Below are positions 62,135 through 64,000 of a stretch of DNA of 64,000 nucleotides, in pieces. Every line of letters begins with the position of its first letter. Position 1 is the first letter of the stretch. The position numbers and the translations under genes are program-made. The stretch lies in assembly GCF_015832195.1 (NCBI RefSeq), contig NC_052046.1, positions 47,626,473-47,690,472 on the forward strand, read 5' to 3'. This DNA comes from Motacilla alba alba. Taxonomy: Eukaryota; Chordata; Aves; Passeriformes; Motacillidae. The notes beneath the pieces are model-generated. The model saw only the letters and a list, made by a program, of their open reading frames with translations, had not been told where the DNA came from and searched no databases.

Positions 62135-64000
62135 TCTCTGACAATGGGCTCAGCTGTAGCAAACTTTAAAATTAATTCATTTTGGGTCATTTAGACCTAT
62201 AGTTTTCTCGTGCTCTTTGGCTGAAGTGCTGGTGTTGCTGACAGCAAATGGAATGACCTTTGAAGCAGCACAGCCACAGTATTAGTGATATTACAGCAAT
62301 CTTCTGTTTCATTTGAAGATCAGTAAGTTGCTGACTTCAACAGCAACTACTCTCTTAAAAAAAGAAAACTTTAAATTTCACTTCTTTAACATTTTGGCTT
62401 TTAACATATAATTTAAATGCAATGTTTTATTTATAAGAAGGTCATAGGGAGCTCAAGGGTGTCTCAAAAAAACACCAGAAATATAGAAGTTCTAAGTAAT
62501 AAAACCAAAACAGGTTTCACTTTTTTTCCTCAGGTATACTGAGTCAAATCCTGTTTAGACTATTTGAGTTAACAAGGTTTTGATAAAAAGGAATTGAGAC
62601 AAATAAATAAAACACATTAATACATGAAACCACAAAATCATACACCATCAAGGGTTTCCTTTTTTTTTCAGTTTCATTTGTTAATTACAGTGTATGGACT
62701 GCCATATGAACAAAACAATTTTTGAAATAGATTGATATACAAAAGCATAACTTTGTTGCTATCCTAGAGCTGTGGAAAGTGAGTCAGAACCTAATTTGCC
62801 ACCATCCACAGGAGGAAGTTAGGATGTTCCTGAGTTGTTAAGAATTTGTGAGTTGAGGCACCCACTCTCTGCTCCCTGCTCTCTGTTGCTCTCTGCTGAC
62901 AAACACTGTACTGCATTTTTTCCAATTTCGAAGTAATATTTTTACACCAATGGCTTATTTATTTCTTCCCCAAAGAAAAGATAAATCTGGAAAGGTAAGG
63001 GAACGAGGGAAAGCTAGGACTACTTCAATTTTCCTGGAAATACTTGAAACAATCAATAGGAGAAAACACACTAAGCTTTCAAGATTTTTTTTTCAATTGT
63101 ATGAATAAATCCAAGTGCTAGCTGAAAAACCTTTTATTCTGACAAATCGAAAAAGTAATGAACTGATTACAGTGAATACTTTCACCCTGAAATAGCAACA
63201 CTATCTTCTAAAGTTTTTCCTACTTGTCACACAATGACTTGTCATTTTAAGACCCATAGGCTTAATTTGTGGATCAATCTACTTTGGAAGTGAACAGCTG
63301 ATACTTAACAAAAGTCTTGGTTATTATTGGAGACAAGCCGTCTAGTGGTCTTTTAGAGTTTTTTTGGAGTGCACATAGGTATTGGTACTAATGCAGACGA
63401 TTACCCTGTCATCTTTTCTCCATGGATAATAAACTGTATCTTAAAGGAAGAGCCTAGATTAAAGAATGATATTCCCTCCTAGGCAGCAGAATCAGCATTG
63501 TTGTGTTTTATGCAGTCTTACAAAATTTATAATTTTTATAGAAAACAACATTTCTGAGGTACTGAAGAAAGGAAAATCAAGTATTTAATCTTGTTTTCTG
63601 GACACTGTTAGGAGTTCAACTGGATCTAAGTTTGGCTAGCATGAAGTAAAATCTGCATACCAGATCTGTAAATTACCTATTTATATACATTTAGTTCTCA
63701 GTAATGTTGCAAGTGTGACTTTTTTTTCTCCTCATACTACAACTTCAGCTACAACTGAAGAATCTAAGAAGGTCATTGCTCCAAAGGTCAAGTCAGTCAA
63801 CGTGTAATATTTAGTTCTCTGCGAAACTTGGAGTAGGAGAAGTAGAGAAAATGAATAGCAAAAGGTCTTGGGCTCATCTTTGCAATGTTTAAAAAAGTCT
63901 GTGCTTCTTGTCTCCATGGTTTGGATAGTCCACATACTGGTTTATTAATTTAAAAAATCTGTGGGTCATTAGTAGGCAAGGGACAGAATTACTACACCAG
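62135..64000. other. Unique AT-rich DNA to window end
   Basis: No gene or interspersed repeat recognised. Frames are at most 67 codons. Confidence 0.55.

Overview
This window looks like about 64 kb of gene-free DNA from a bird, most likely a songbird (passerine). The evidence is the repeat content. Relics of the avian LINE CR1 occur on both strands, including 3' ends carrying the characteristic ATTCTATG-like tail. There are also several long terminal repeats (LTRs) of bird endogenous retrovirus types. The DNA is AT-rich and CpG-poor, and open reading frames are short. The family assignments come from memory of these repeats and were not checked by a database search.

Layout. A degraded CR1 copy at about 960-2880 keeps parts of the endonuclease C-terminus, the reverse transcriptase and the 3' end. 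The region 2.9-12.7 kb is unique AT-rich DNA with AT microsatellites. A strong polypyrimidine array lies at 12741-12822 and a candidate LTR at 13533-13900. Between 14 and 22 kb there is unique DNA, an A/C-only low-complexity tract (18311-18474) and a short CR1 tip (15668). An LTR with CCAAT, TATA and AATAAA signals lies at about 22.1-22.8 kb. Unique DNA follows, including a striking RFX X-box palindrome with a nearby CRE (26300-26490). CR1 relics lie at 27.3, 47.4, 51.6, 55.3-56.3 and 61.2-62.1 kb. Further LTRs lie at 30.3-30.9 (+), 33.2-33.75 (+), 36.7-37.25 (-), 44.67-45.35 (-) and 47.8-48.45 kb (-).

The best-defined element is the LTR at 44671-45346. It is complete, flanked by a perfect 6-bp target duplication, and keeps its TATA and polyadenylation signals and many CpGs. 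It looks like a comparatively recent class II (ERVK-type) insertion reduced to a solo LTR.

I found no convincing protein-coding exon, tRNA, rRNA or other RNA gene. The longer open frames fall in LTRs, CR1 or low-complexity DNA, or have no recognisable content. The window therefore reads as intergenic or deep intronic sequence. Any function would be regulatory, and the X-box/CRE cluster is the best candidate. I did not see a previously undescribed multi-gene system here.
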